The notes: generated by a model not told the origin, from the sequence alone. Shown: positions 46,598-59,240, counted from the stretch's first letter. The stretch is 64,000 nucleotides of DNA from Spirometra erinaceieuropaei (GCA_902702965.1 CACRXP010000002.1:1683688-1747687), one strand, 5' to 3'. A program made the numbers and translations.

Positions 46598-46705
46598 GGT
46601 TCTCAGGGCTTGCCGTCGCCGGGTATGCCGTCAACGTCATTGAATTGGCCCCAAAATTTGCGGGTCTAATAATGGGTTTTGCTAACAGTCTAAGCACACT
46701 GACAG
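46598..46705 (+). CDS. SLC17-like transporter, exon 3 (residues 440-476)
   Basis: This exon encodes (G)FSGLAVAGYAVNVIELAPKF then AGLIMGFANSLSTLT(G), the TM10 end and TM11 start. It follows the SLC17 pattern GFSGFxxxGxxVNxxDxAPxxAxxLMGxxNxxxTxxG. The key Asp after the Asn motif is Glu455 here. Borders are tttttgaag before and gtgagt after. It is 108 bp, phase 1 on both sides, and preserves the frame with exons 2 and 4. The absence of a long open frame makes it easy to miss. Confidence 0.9.
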
Positions 46706-49700
46706 GTGAGTGCTGTTGCATTTGGACTTTTTAAAATTCTATCTACACTTCCAAATTTTGAAACTTGCCGCAGCCTTACTTTGTTCAGAATGCGTCAAAA
46801 CGTTTCTTGGCAGTGACCATAAAACGTGCTAGAAGGCGAAATTATTACAGTCAGCTCGTCTAGTTGTCACCTGCTACGAACAACACGGGTCGAATTATTT
46901 ATCAAAAATGAACTTATGCGCGTAAACACGGAGGATATTTTTAGACAGATTTCCAGACATAAAAGGACAACTAGGAAAGGTCAGCACTCACCGCTAGCTT
47001 TAAATCGTAATTATTTGATATTTTTCCATCCCGCACTAAATATGGCAACGCCGGAAACAGTAAAAGTTCTATGAAATGAATGCATAGAGTAAAAGGGACA
47101 CACCTTCCCGTAAGATAACTCGGAGCTATTGGAAATAAAGGAAATTAGACACCAATTTTGAACGTAACCAATAAAATGCTACTGCAAATATTCTGACCGT
47201 TCATCATTTTAACTGAAGCAGTCAGTTGTTGTGAATATTGGCCTCAGTATTATGTACGACACTTGTTATCCCAAACAATGTTAGCATGTTTCAGATAAAA
47301 CCGAGAATAGGAAAAATGCGTGAAATACAGTCAAATTGGGCCACATTTTAACGCAACTTATGCGCTCAACTTTTTTCGCCAGGTTATCTTAGGGGTGTTT
47401 GTTTTTGTAAGGTACGGTATTAAAAATTTTAAATGGTTGGCCCCTCAACAAAATCTTCCATTTAAAAATCTTTTACTGGTATTCTCAAGTAATACCCCAA
47501 CAAGGGTAGTCATGTGCTTATTCAATGGCAAAGACTCACTGAAGTATTTGAAATAATCTCGAAAACTCGCCAGCTATAGGCGGTCCACTTTTGTCTCGGC
47601 ACATCAGTATGTCAAAACAGAATTAAATACAAAATGTCTGCAATGTAAAATATGTCTACTGTTTCCTAAATTAGTGCGCGGCAGTGCCAATGATCAAAAG
47701 GGTTTCTGTTTAGACAGTACTGAAGGCACTCAAAAATATCCGTTATACTGTAACAGTTACTCCGTATAAGTATAACATTCCATGGCGACAGACGTAATTT
47801 ACAATAAACAATGTGCGTATGAGATGACAAAATAACGTCTCTCTACTAAAGAAATCAGCATTAAGATTGCGTATCTTGATATTTTGGTATTTTTGCAATG
47901 ATCTAACGCGTCTTTTTCTAGGCGACGCAAATACTTCGTCTTAATCTCAATTTTCGAATGCTCTTGGATTTGGCATTTCAGAAAAGCTTTCACATCTTAA
48001 AGTTTCTTTTGAGTGACCCATCAGCTTTACAGTGCAGCCGAAAATCATTAAACCATATTTTGCCAATGGTACGCTACAGCTTCCGTTTAAACGGGTTTTA
48101 GGAGGTTTCTCATCCGATGTAGGATGCCCTATTCCTTTTCTAAGTGATGACACATTACAGCACCACCACCGCCCTATTTAAATACGTTGAAATAATATTG
48201 CTTTGCGTTAGCGAAAAAAGCCGCTGATGGAACTCAGTCAAATTTGCATTTAGTCAGACATTTGTTTTCAAATTTGCAACTAGAAAAACAGTTGAGTGCA
48301 GAAGAGTGTTTTGACAGGCGCTTTACAAGCTTCAAAGCCGACAAATTTTGTCGCCGTGAGATTATAACTGAAGCGGAACCGACTAAGACGTGCTAGACGC
48401 GATTGAGCACGTTTAGACTGTCAAACTTTCACTTCCTCCATTGACTTGAACTTCCGTCTTCAGTTCTAAGGGTTGTTATTCTGTGTTTGAGAGGGAACTG
48501 TCGATTACGGGAAGTGTGTTAATAAGAATCGTATCAGGCATTTATTCCGTCATTTAACTCGCAGATATTTTGACTAGTAATCCCATGAAACAACCTGGTG
48601 CGCATTAATGATGATGCGATTAAGCTCCGTGGAAAAAGGCAATTGAGCTCTGCATCGCGATTGACCAGCGTCGTTTCTAGGAAAGTCCGAATGATTTATT
48701 CTTGCGATTCATGGTAAGCGAGTCTTTAACACTGATTGGAAACGTCGGCGTTAATTACTATAGTTATTTTGCATTAGTGGAAGTCGAGCGGATAAACACA
48801 GCCGAAATCTAAGTCACAAACGACAATTCGTATTTTGTGGTTTATTCACTTTTGCTACCCTGACTGTTATTTTATACTACCAGGCCTGTAAATTAGAGGA
48901 TTAGCATTTCACAAGCCTAGTTTATAATTCTTTTAGTGTTGCATAGATGCTTGGAACACCCATGCCATCTCGATCTGCTTCTTTAAAATATAGACAATTT
49001 GTAGGCCGTCTCTCGGGCCGTCGTTGTCGGAAGAAGATAAATAAAATTTCTGCCAACTATTTGTCTAAATGTAGTGGGATAAAAAAAATCAGGAATAAGA
49101 AGAATGAACAGCCTACTGTAATTTTTAGGTTAGGTAGAATGTGTCCGGTCATGATTGCGTTGACTGTAAAGCCTAATTACCTTGTCAAAGTGGCGTGCAG
49201 AGAGGAGAAGGCACGTTAATGTAGTCGATTTTGATAACAAAGTGAACTGAAAATACCCAGATACAAGAGGGGGGTTGAAGCGCAGATTGGTACGTTGTCG
49301 GAGAGTAAGTAGTCATGTAGCTTTTATCCCTAATGATAAATTGCTGTTCCCTATCAGAATCGCTTGCGTCATTCATCTCAAACACAAAGGAGTTGACCAA
49401 TGCCTAACTCCAAATGCCGGTTGAGGAGTCATGACAAGGCAAGTTTAGCGAGCCAGAGTAGAACTTGGAATAGTTTTCATTTCTGTCTACTCAGCGTTTG
49501 TGCACGCTGACTTGATTGTGCAGGACTAGAAGTGGCCGAACGTCCTCCATCGCAAGCACTTATCTGAAGCACGTCTTCATGATTACTCGAAAGCGGTAGT
49601 GTCTCAGTGGATACCGAACGATCGTTAGAATTTGGTCGCTTCACGGGCATTTCTTGTTGACATTTAACTTGCCGTCATTTTTGCATCTTTCCGAGGTACA

Positions 49701-50464
49701 ATATTTCAGCTATAATAACCTGCTCTAATACCACCTCGATGACTTGCTTTGATGAAGACGTCTGTGCTTTTCCGATAACTGGTCCGAAAGATTTCGGGAA
49801 AATATATTTACCTGTCAAGGCTCATCTTGAATTAGTTTGAGCGCTGTTCTACTGGTCACTAAACCCTTTTCTCGTCAGCATTGTTGTTGCTTTTAAATTT
49901 TGTTTATCTGGAAACTAAAAAAAGCACCCTCATAAAACTTGCGCATTAACGACAGAGTTCCTGAAGGTGAAGTTGCTCAGAGGAATGCTTTCCTTGCTCT
50001 CAGCAGAAAGCCTGCACATGCATCTCATAATGATCGGCGTTTTTGATCTGATTTCTTCGCAGGATCAAACACTGTATCCGTGCTGTCACTTTGCTTAAAC
50101 TGTAACTCTTTTAGACAGCCGATCACAGTCTAAGCAAGTGCCCATGAAAGTTTCTTCGAAAATTCTAACTGATGCCTTAATTAAAGAACATTGATTAGAT
50201 GCCCAAGTAATTAACTGCTCCCTGCAGTGGACGGAGTATCGAGATTATCCTACGGCGGGTCTATTAAATCAAAGTCCCATGTTAAAACGGAACGCCACCA
50301 CGCTGTCATGCAATTTGGATATAGCTGGTGGACTTACCACCCTCTGGCCTTTGATTAGCAGACAATTCTCTTGGCTGCCCTTCATTTCACTGCCTGACTG
50401 CAGAGACTTTGGGAAATACCTACCGGCTTAACCTTTTTTATTCTCTTCCCTCCCCCGCCCACAG
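46706..50464 (+). other. Intron 3 of the SLC17-like gene (3.76 kb)
   Basis: It starts gtgagt and ends cccacag after a pyrimidine-rich tract (ttctcttccctcccccgccc). No SINE, foldback or coding exon is recognised within it. Short open frames near 46826-47074, 47320-47556 and 48947-49219 lack motifs. Confidence 0.8.
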
Positions 50465-50715
50465 GGATATTATCTACGGTACTTGCAACCGTTGTTGTCC
50501 ACTATCTCAACGCAGGCGTTGGAAACGGGTGGATTTTTGCAATGTGCCTCGCAGCTGGCAGCCAACTGTTCGCCGCCTTCTTCTTTATCGCGTTTGCTTC
50601 AAGTCAGGAGCAGGCTTGGGCCAAAGAGGCTCCCAGTTCGCGGCAGCCCTCTTCACGCAGCCACGAGATAGAGACTGACCTTGAGGTGCAAGCAATGTCC
50701 ATACCTTTGGAGTAA
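50465..50715 (+). CDS. SLC17-like transporter, exon 4 (residues 476-558, stop)
   Basis: This exon encodes (G)ILSTVLATVVVHYLNAGVGN, GWIFAMCLAAGSQLFAAFFF, IAFASSQEQAWAKEA and a Ser/Arg- and acid-rich cytoplasmic tail ending SIPLE before TAA at 50713-50715. It covers TM11 and TM12 plus the post-TM12 QxWAKE motif typical of SLC17 proteins. The four exons total 1677 bp (558 residues), a normal size for the family. A GTAAGT overlaps the stop region (50711-50716), but the in-frame stop lies within it, so I take this as the last coding exon. Confidence 0.9.
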
Positions 50716-50929
50716 GTAATTTTGCCACAGTGGAGGAAAACGGACGGCACCAGAATGAAAAACACTATCTCGTTGACTGAACCAGACCTAGGGCAGATAA
50801 TGCGGCCTCGGGTGCCCCTAACAAAGCGACATTCCTGACTAGGAGCCTGTTTGAATTTATTATTTACCGTTAAGATAAGATGCTTGTGTACAATGTCCTT
50901 TGAACGGTTTTGCAAAATTTTTATATTTA

Positions 50930-50935
50930 AATAAA
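50930..50935 (+). promoter_or_regulatory. Candidate polyadenylation signal
   Basis: AATAAA lies about 215 bases after the stop of the SLC17-like gene, in AT-rich sequence, a plausible 3' end. It is not confirmed by any transcript evidence. Confidence 0.45.
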
Positions 50936-51223
50936 CATTTTTGAATTCCAGATGCATGGTTGGCAAATTTGGCATTTCCTAAATGCTCGAAAAATATCAT
51001 GCTCAGTTAAAATGTGAAGAGACATGACTATTTGTAACAGGGCACTGGCAACTGGGGGGACATCTTAATCTAAGGAAAGTTAATTAGGCAATTTCACTTG
51101 GTCGTTTGTACGTAATCATGGGCTACAAGTCGGTAAAAACCCTCCTGTAAAGAAGATGAACTTGCGATCTCGGGGACAATACGTGTATTAGTTTGAGCTT
51201 TCGGTCTCTTAAGGGAGGCCGTC

Positions 51224-51413
51224 GTCAGAGGCTGTGAGAATGCGGCGTCAAATGAACAGTTTTTGTAGTCAGACAAAAAGGGGACAGTGGTGCGGGGGTT
51301 GGTGTCCGCGATAAGGAGTCCACGCCGTCTCACGGCAGCGTGACTGCGTGCACCCTTCTTTTTCTGACCACAAAAACTGCACATTTGACGCCGCATTCTC
51401 ACAGTCTCTGACA
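51224..51413. repeat. Small foldback element (about 190 bp)
   Basis: The left arm (cagaggctgtgagaatgcgg, cgtcaaatgaacagtttttg, then gtcagacaaaaaggg) is mirrored by the right arm (cccttctttttctgac, caaaaactgcacatttgacg, ccgcattctcacagtctctg). The loop is about 55 bp. It has the shape of a MITE; no target duplication was identified. Confidence 0.75.
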
Positions 51414-51414
51414 T

Positions 51415-52617
51415 ATTGCCCCAGAGATCGCATGTTAATCTTCTCTAAAACACGAACCTGGGATTCGCATATTCCATTCCATTCTTAAACACCCTTCTAT
51501 TCAAATAAGAACCGCAGATGACGCGTAGAGCAACCGCTCGCAAAAACTCCATTCCCTATCATATACTACACATTTTATGTTATCTTATATTCAAGTTAGA
51601 GTATCCGGCCACCTCTCTGACCCAAATCAAAGCAGTTTGACGCTACCGGCCGAAAATTACACACTGAGCTGTTGGCTATGTACAAAGCTGCACGCGAAAG
51701 TGCAGCTTTGTTTATGAAATATTAATTAGATTACTCTGCCAATGAAAATGCATAACCTAACGTCCGCAGGAGCCCAGACTCCTACAGATCTGCAGACAAG
51801 TGCATGAATACTTCATTGTGTCATTTAGCTGTGAGTCCTGTACTGATCTACAGGAGGCTGTCTCCCTACCTTGTGCGGAAAGACGATGGGTTGTTTCTTA
51901 AAGGGTTGGCTTAAATTAAAAGAAGGTTACATCACTAACAGACGTAAGGAATTTACATACTTACTGTCTAAGTTATTTCCAGTCACCGAGTGTCTTCCCA
52001 ACTCGGCGAACAAAAAAGCAGCTTTTGCTTAGTTGCCAGATTTAAATGGGTGCGCGTTAAGCATACTGTATGTTTTGTAGGTCTCTCCATTTGACCAAGT
52101 TCACGACCCGCTTTTTTTACATTTTTGCATTTGAAAATTTATGTCCCGGAAGCCGACCGATAGAAGAGCTTGCAGAAAACGGCAATGACATATGGCATTC
52201 ATTGAAGCTAAGTCAATAAACTAAGTGTACTGTAAATTGGTCACATTTCAATAGTCAGAGAATATTAAACTTTAATCTGCTCCTATATTTTCGTTCAAAA
52301 TCCGACTGTCATTTGGACTCACGAGGGGGAGGGTCAGAAGGAAGTAATTGTTTCGGAAAACTGTAATGAGCTCTTGTCTATGATATCTGAAGCGGAAACA
52401 TCAAAGGAATTAAAAAATGCAACTATGATCACCTAACAGACGCTGTGATGGCCCCAAAACCCCTTGGTAAACTGGGTTATTGGGAACAGAGCGCTATAGA
52501 ACGTCGAAAGACGGAGGTAATTCTCAAAGTGGCCTAAATTGTGCTCATAATTCTTTGACATTTTCGGTTGTACAACTGAGGAACTTCCGGACAACATGCA
52601 ATGCAATAGCATTGAGA
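51415..52617. other. Unannotated spacer
   Basis: No gene, SINE or foldback is recognised. Confidence 0.25.
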
Positions 52618-52698
52618 AAGTGCCGACAAAGTCAAAGCGGAATGAGGTGGTCATTTCCGGTTTACTGGCCATCGTCAGCCAGTCGTATTCCATAGCAA
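52618..52698 (-). repeat. SINE S1 fragment
   Basis: Reverse S1 body: gtgccgacaaagtcaaagcg, ggtggtcatttccggtttac, tggccatcgtcagccagtcg. Partial copy only. Confidence 0.55.
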
Positions 52699-52699
52699 A

Positions 52700-55600
52700 T
52701 CATCGATGACTTAGGGTTTGATAGTCACCAATTTGAAATAAAAGTCCGTGCCACATTTGTTGACCACAGTTTGCTTTGCTAGCTAGGAACGCTTTCAATG
52801 TATGGTTGTCTAAACCCCGTGAGTGAACCTCCTCAAATGCAGTACTCAATCAAACAGGGAAATTTACTTCCAAGTTGCAGAAAATCCGCCAGTAGGTTCG
52901 TTATTAAGTAAACTGTAAGCTTCGCCGAACATTCCTGTTGTGAAGCAAATGGTAAGGGCCACTCTTGTAAACCAAACACTTTGTCTACAAATAATATTAT
53001 AAATCAAACAGTTTACGTAAAATGTATGCAAATTCCAAGCAATACAGTTTGATGCCAAAAACAGACAGACGAACAACTGTTAAGCCTGTCGTAAGAACGC
53101 ACTGCTTTTAGGTTCATCTTCTAATTGATTTTCAGGCCTGTTAGTTAGTGAACACGGAATAGTTTAAATATCTACATAGACTCATGATTTGTGTCTTTGT
53201 ACCCTAATTGGGCAGACTTTGACACCTTGCAGCAGATAACATCTTTGGAAAAGCAAGGGTATTAAGAGTCAAAGAAAACAGCGGACGGCAAATGCCTGCC
53301 TACTCAACTTGCTTTAGAAATCTGATAAAACTGATAAGTCAATCCCACCGTCAGATAAACTATGTTAGGCCTTACGCCAGGCGCTCAAAGCAAGCTTAAT
53401 TTTGTATAACTATTTGCAAACAGTGCTGAATTCTCAGCAAGTGGTTGTGGCATTTTCCGGAAAATACCCAATCTTAAATGGTGCAAGTAAGTGGAATTTT
53501 TGAAATTAAAACATGAAGAAAAAACATCTAAAGGCAATTTCTAAAATTCAGAAATGTACGAAAATTAGAATAATTAAGCTCACACTCCGAAACAGTGCTG
53601 GTTATCTGCCAATATCCAGCAAAATGTTGAGAGGCTCAGAAAAGCTGTTTACGCTCTCTGCTATCACACCCTTGGAGGGCTTTGACTGTCCTTATCAGTG
53701 AAGATTATTTGACTAAGCAGGATTGTGCACAAAATTCACAAATTCTAGGGTGGCATTACATAGCATGTTACCAAGTTAACAGACTTCTGTTTTTTTACTA
53801 AAACTGACTTAGAAAGATTGACCAGCATAAATATCAGCATAAATACCAGACTGTAATAAGTGCCACCAAAAGATTTACTGGAAAAACCTACCAATGGCAT
53901 CTTTACTCTGATAATTCTGACTTTTTTTGCCAATAGCCTTATTAAAAAAACATGTATAAATAACAAAGTTTCCAGGCATGTAAAAGGCATCTCATTCCCA
54001 AAATAATAGTTCAGGATGATTTTCCAGAGAAAGTGTTCTACCACATATTACCATCTTGCAGTAACTAAGGGTCTATGTGTCTCTATCCCTGAGGCGTTAG
54101 ACCACTTTCACTGTCAACTGGTTTAGGTTTAAATATTGAATGAAAGAAAATAAAGGAGTTAAACTCTCTAACGTTAGATGGCGAAAAGTGAACAGTAGCA
54201 GTAAACATTACCCAGTCGTTCTGTTGCGGCCTCTAATAGAAACCTTTTATTAAACCTTTCGGAGACGAAGCGTTTTCTATTCCGTCCCATGTCCTTTGGA
54301 CAACATTCGATCCCTTTGGTCTTTTTCCTGTGGCCTCTCATTTACACCTCTTGCCGCGGCTGGAAAAACTTCGACAGTGTGAGCTTCTCCTTTTGTGTAA
54401 GACTTAGCGTGTCTCAATAAAGGGGAGAGGGGACGACAAAAACCCTAAATTCTGCCCCATGCGCTAACATAAGGCAAACATCCGTTCGGAACCGCTAAAA
54501 TCAGTTTCTTATCAGAATTTAGCCGACTAAACCGAGGCTTCCCCTAGTACAATATTACTTAAGTATCAGGGTCACGACCATTAACGTTGTTATTCGAAAT
54601 ATTTGGAAGTTCACCTTGGATTATTCAACAGGGCGCTGAAAATGTTAAACATCACCGTTAAAAAGTTGAAAAATAGCTTTCCGGGAATGCGCTTAAATAC
54701 GACAAGAGTGTCAAAACATGCTGACATTACTGGCGTCATAATATTTCGCAGCGACCTTTAACTGCCATGGTCATTGCATATTTATCAAATGAATGGTTAC
54801 GCAGAAACAAAGCACTAGACGATCAAGTGAAATAGGCACATGAAAAATTATTATTTATGTATGCCTTATCACCTTTATCTTACTTAGAATCAGCGGTAGG
54901 CCTGAAGAGGATATTATCGTAGACTTGGCTGAACTGCAAACGGATTTTTGTCTAATGGTTTTCTGATATACAGGAGGGCATTAAAATGACCACTGATTGG
55001 ATCTTCAAATGTGGACCAAATTTGGATGAAGAAAAAGGCATTTCAAGAAATGAGATTGAACTTTGTTGGACAGCACATGTTGTGTCTATGGGGGTAACTT
55101 TTGAGATGGTATCAGAGATTTCATAACAGAATTTACGTATCACTGTAGGGGTTAAGAGAAATTGTTCAGACAGACTGCTTTCACGCCCGGTCAATATCCT
55201 TTTGCTGACAGAGTTCAAATGATGCAGTACCTCGAAGACCACATCCCAGAAAAAGGGTCAATACCCACATATTACAGGCAGTTCTCACGAAATTTTATCC
55301 GTCCTATTCTATAAATTTTGTCCTCAGACAGGGTAAGTTTGAGACATCGTGCGTTTCCAGCTCATTTTTTTAAGAACGATTAATAGGATTTTAGAAAAAC
55401 CTTGTAATTATTCACAGTTAAAGCATAGGGCGGGAAGTTGATGCCTTCTCATACAAGCTCCAGAGTCTCAAAAACCGCACCTTCAATTTTGGACGTGAAT
55501 TAACTCCGTGAAATATCACATGCACCAAACAAATTACTCCTGATTCTGAGCACAGGCAATTCGCCCTACCATCCGGCAGTATGACGGCTAACATGTTATT

Positions 55601-56250
55601 AAATGAAACAAATGTCTGGGCTATAGTTCCAGTTAAGTCCATCGCGAGGCTAAATGACGGCAAAAAAATCGCCAATCAATTCCACATAGTCACTGTCGGT
55701 ATCCCCCCCCCCCCCCAATATATATTTTCCCTGAGGTTTTACTCACCTGCCCCAGTCGTGTACATCTAACATGCATCAACATAGATATACATGGTTTTTT
55801 AAAACATTTGTATTAATAACTACGTGACGGCGGCAGTCCCATGTCAAGGTTGTCTTGTTGGGTAAAACGCCTCACTTACATCGCGTTTAAAGAAACTGTG
55901 CAGTAAAGATGACAAAATTGGGAAGGGGATGACAAAGCGCATCGTCTCGCTTTCAGTACGGCGTATTGGGTTGAAAAATTCCGACCGCCAGAGAAGATGT
56001 TAAGATGTTCGTGAAAAATGGATGTAAGGATGCAACACTAACTTAAAGCCCAATTTCAAGAAATTTGTCCCCGTGACTTTTGAGGTATCGTCGAACGCTG
56101 TCAGGCGGTAACTAAGGGCTAGACCTAGCCACCAAAATGAATCTCCTACGTTCAACCGTCCCCAGATTAAGTCAAGCTTGCCACAGTAGAACCTAGTTGA
56201 AACAGTTTCAGAACATGTCAGCGTATACTTTCTATAGTGGACCAGTATAA
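52700..56250. other. Long region without recognised genes
   Basis: Several short frames occur (53745-54044, 54952-55242 and 55418-55675 on minus), none with a domain or repeat signature. A C-homopolymer of about 12 lies near 55706. Nothing is called. Confidence 0.3.
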
Positions 56251-56302
56251 GCAAACACTGCTAATGTAAGGAGACACGATTGCGGAGGCAACAGTTTTAT
56301 TA

Positions 56303-56343
56303 GTCTGACGTTTCGGATTCTTTCTCGAACCCATCATCAGAGA
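56303..56343 (-). ncRNA. PLE-type hammerhead ribozyme, minimal stem III
   Basis: Hammerheads are self-cleaving RNAs, and PLE terminal repeats carry forms with a very short stem III. The minus strand reads UCU, CUGAUGA (56340-56334), an extra U, stem II GGGUUC/GAAUCC (six pairs including one G-U) with loop GAGAAA, then GAAA, the 2-bp A-C/G-U stem III and the GUC triplet (56309-56307), then AGA. Stem I is UCU/AGA. AATAAA follows a few bases later. The unpaired U after the core is unusual. No PLE coding sequence lies next to it, so it is probably a solitary terminal repeat fragment (about 56250-56350). Confidence 0.65.
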
Positions 56344-56538
56344 AAACAGCAGGTACGGGTCATACAAGATCCCGGTTAACACAGATTTGGCAAGACAAGC
56401 AGTATTTCAGCACGGCAGAAGGATGATCCGAGTCCTCCTCCAAGATTGCCAAGCGAGACTTCGCAAGTACCGTCAAAGGATTGACCAAAAAACACGTTAG
56501 GATGATAAGCCTATTGTGAACGGTAACGATCAATACTA

Positions 56539-57530
56539 CAGTGCGTGACCTATCTCATGAAATGTTGGCTGAAATTCTGAAATGCGTTTATGATTAGGAA
56601 GATTACTTGGTCGCGGTTGTGAAACTGATTATCTTAAGGCATACTGTTATAACATTTTGGACCCGGCAGGATGTCGGCTTTTAAATGCACTTCTTTTCAA
56701 TCTCCTGTAGGAAGCGCGCTTGGTAAAAAATGACTACATAAATAGCATGAATTTTTCCCATAGGCTTTCGATGGTCTTGGAAATTAAAATATATTTTATA
56801 GAAACCGCAAACAAAAATATGCTTTCTTTTAGTCCATCAATAGAAAATCACGTTTTCTTTATATTTTATACTTAAGGAAGGAGTATAATTAGGTTTTAAA
56901 GAAGTTTTCTAGTTGCCGAAAAGTTTGGAGCCTGATCATTCGTTGCATTAGCGCTTAGTGATTACACTCTACAAGGTGCATGCGTTCCGCGTAAAGAAAA
57001 TCCCATATTTTTCTGTGTATTTAAAGAAATATCATACAGGGTCCATAAAATTTTGCAATGGATGCAGATCATGTTGTACATTTCATGAGGAGCAGTGGTA
57101 AACGGCCAGGTACGATGCTATGTGAATGGACATATCGCGGTCTTAAAAAGTCTCATAATTGGAAACTTTTTAAAACCTAATTATGCTCCTTCCTTAAGTA
57201 TAAAATATAAAGAAAACGTGATTTTCTATTGATTGACTAAAAGAAAGCATATTTTTGTTTGTGGTTTCTATAAAATATATTTTAATTTCCAAGACCATCG
57301 AAAATCAATGGGAAAATGCATGCCATTTAAGTAGTCACTTTTTACCGAGCACGCTTTCTATAGGAGATTGAAAAGAAGTGCATTTAAAAGCCGACATCCT
57401 GCCGGGTCCAAAATGTTATAACAGTATGCCTTAAGATAATCAGTTTCACAACCGCGACCAAGTAATCCTTCCTAATCATAAAAGAATTTCAGAATTTCAG
57501 CCAACATTTCATGAGATAGGTCACGCACTG
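56539..57530. mobile_element. Foldback element F8 (full length, 992 bp)
   Basis: It has perfectly mirrored ends CAGTGCGTGACCTATCTCAT and ATGAGATAGGTCACGCACTG, each flanked by TA (56537-56538, 57531-57532). The arms are nearly identical to each other, including copy-specific bases (tgattaggaag and cttcctaatca). It is the youngest-looking copy in the window. Confidence 0.88.
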
Positions 57531-57532
57531 TA

Positions 57533-59238
57533 TCTCGGACGACAGTGGACATTAGAGAGACCAGCGTGTGCGCTGGAGGTGTTAACATTCCTGGGCGCAA
57601 GATTGAGTGAAATAGTTGTGTCGGCTTTTGGAAATATTTTGCACCGCCTGGAGGATGGGCCCGAAACTGCTCGTAGGCAGGAGATATATCTTGATGTCGC
57701 AGGGCGTTGGGGAAAGACGTCGGATGCCGTATTAGTGGTCGTCAATTAAATGCATTTCAAAAACGGTCTCTTCAGTTTTTTGAGAGCTTTCATCTAACTG
57801 CTGCTGACGACCAAAACTCCATATCTATTGCTGGGCATCAACGACTCCTTCATAGATTAAGTTTATCAACAGTTCTTGAGTGGTCCGTGTCAAAAACGCA
57901 AGCATGAGCCTCAGGACTCATTTTCGGGAATGAGGTCTCCCTACCAAACTCCCTCCCCCGAAATAGCACCCAACTGTCCTTACGTTTGCCGATAAGTCCG
58001 TGAGCCAAACAATAAATGTTTCCTGTGGCGTAAGCTGCATTATGCGCCTATGTAGGCTCATTACAACACAATTGATAGGGTAATAAAAACAGACATCAAA
58101 CAACTGTCGGTCTTTTGCCGAACGCGGAATGAACCTGGCGGCGATCCAAAGTAGTAGTCGACTTGTTTGACTTCAAAGAACAACGGTTTCTGTGTCAGAC
58201 GGCGCACACGTATGCAGAAAAAAAGCAGACGTCTCTCTATGGTAGCCTTGCCAGAAAACAACGCGCCAGGAGACAATGTTCTTGTGTGAAGGCCGAATTG
58301 TTTCTTGGTATCGCTGTTGCCGCCCAACACTCAGGTTTCCGCAAAGAGATAATTGGGTCAAAATTGAGGCAAACACCTTCTTCATACTAGCGCCAGACGT
58401 TGCGGATTGATTCCTTGTTTCTGCACATAATGGTAAGGTCGAAAATGATCGAAAGTCAACCCTGACCTCAATGGGATTGTACTCAAAATTTTTGCACTTT
58501 AGTTTCAGCTATGAAGTTGTATTTCAAAAATTAATTACGAAATCGACCTTTTTGGGCATATGCAGAATTATACAAAGAGCGGAATCGACGACTGGCAGTA
58601 GCATGAATAATTATGACAAGACATGGGAATAGAAAGCTGATAAAAAATTGCCAAACTTCAATTTGCACGCGGCCGATAAATTTGTGAAGGAGGAGCAAAT
58701 TTTAAAAAGTCGCATATATACCGAAAATGTGTCTGGGTACACCGCAGGGAGTGCACAAACAGATCTTTGCAGAAATGTTGCTTCGTCCAACAACTATGGT
58801 TTTTAAAGAAGTCTGAAAATTCCTGTTGAACAAAAAGGCTCAGGTTGTGACAGTAAAGAAAATCTATTCATGCAAAAATGAATGAATAAGACAGAATGCA
58901 TACAGAGAATCCTGAGGAAAGCATATTTTCTGACCAACGACGGTTAAATGCCTCCTAAGGATATTTGCGAGATGCGCTAGGCCGGTTGGTCAAATACTCG
59001 CCATCAAGCAGGTTGTTCTAAATTTTTCTCGGAGTTGGGGGTGAAGCAATTTAATTTTCTTGCCTCGAATATGATTGACCATATCGAAAGCGGTTTTTTG
59101 ACTGGATAGTTTATGAGGTCACGTGAGTAAACATGTTCCTGAGGTCAGTATGCTGATAGAACTCCCACGGGCAAAAAATGGGCTATAGTTGGCAAACACA
59201 CACATGAACATAGCATTTTATGCACACGAAGCGGATTC
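57533..59238. other. Unannotated region
   Basis: No recognised gene or repeat. Overlapping short frames on both strands near 58060-58390 are judged spurious. Confidence 0.25.
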
Positions 59239-59240
59239 TA

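Noticed and set aside
50711..50716. GTAAGT as a splice donor after exon 4
   Set aside because: The in-frame stop TAA lies within it and the protein already ends like other SLC17 members.
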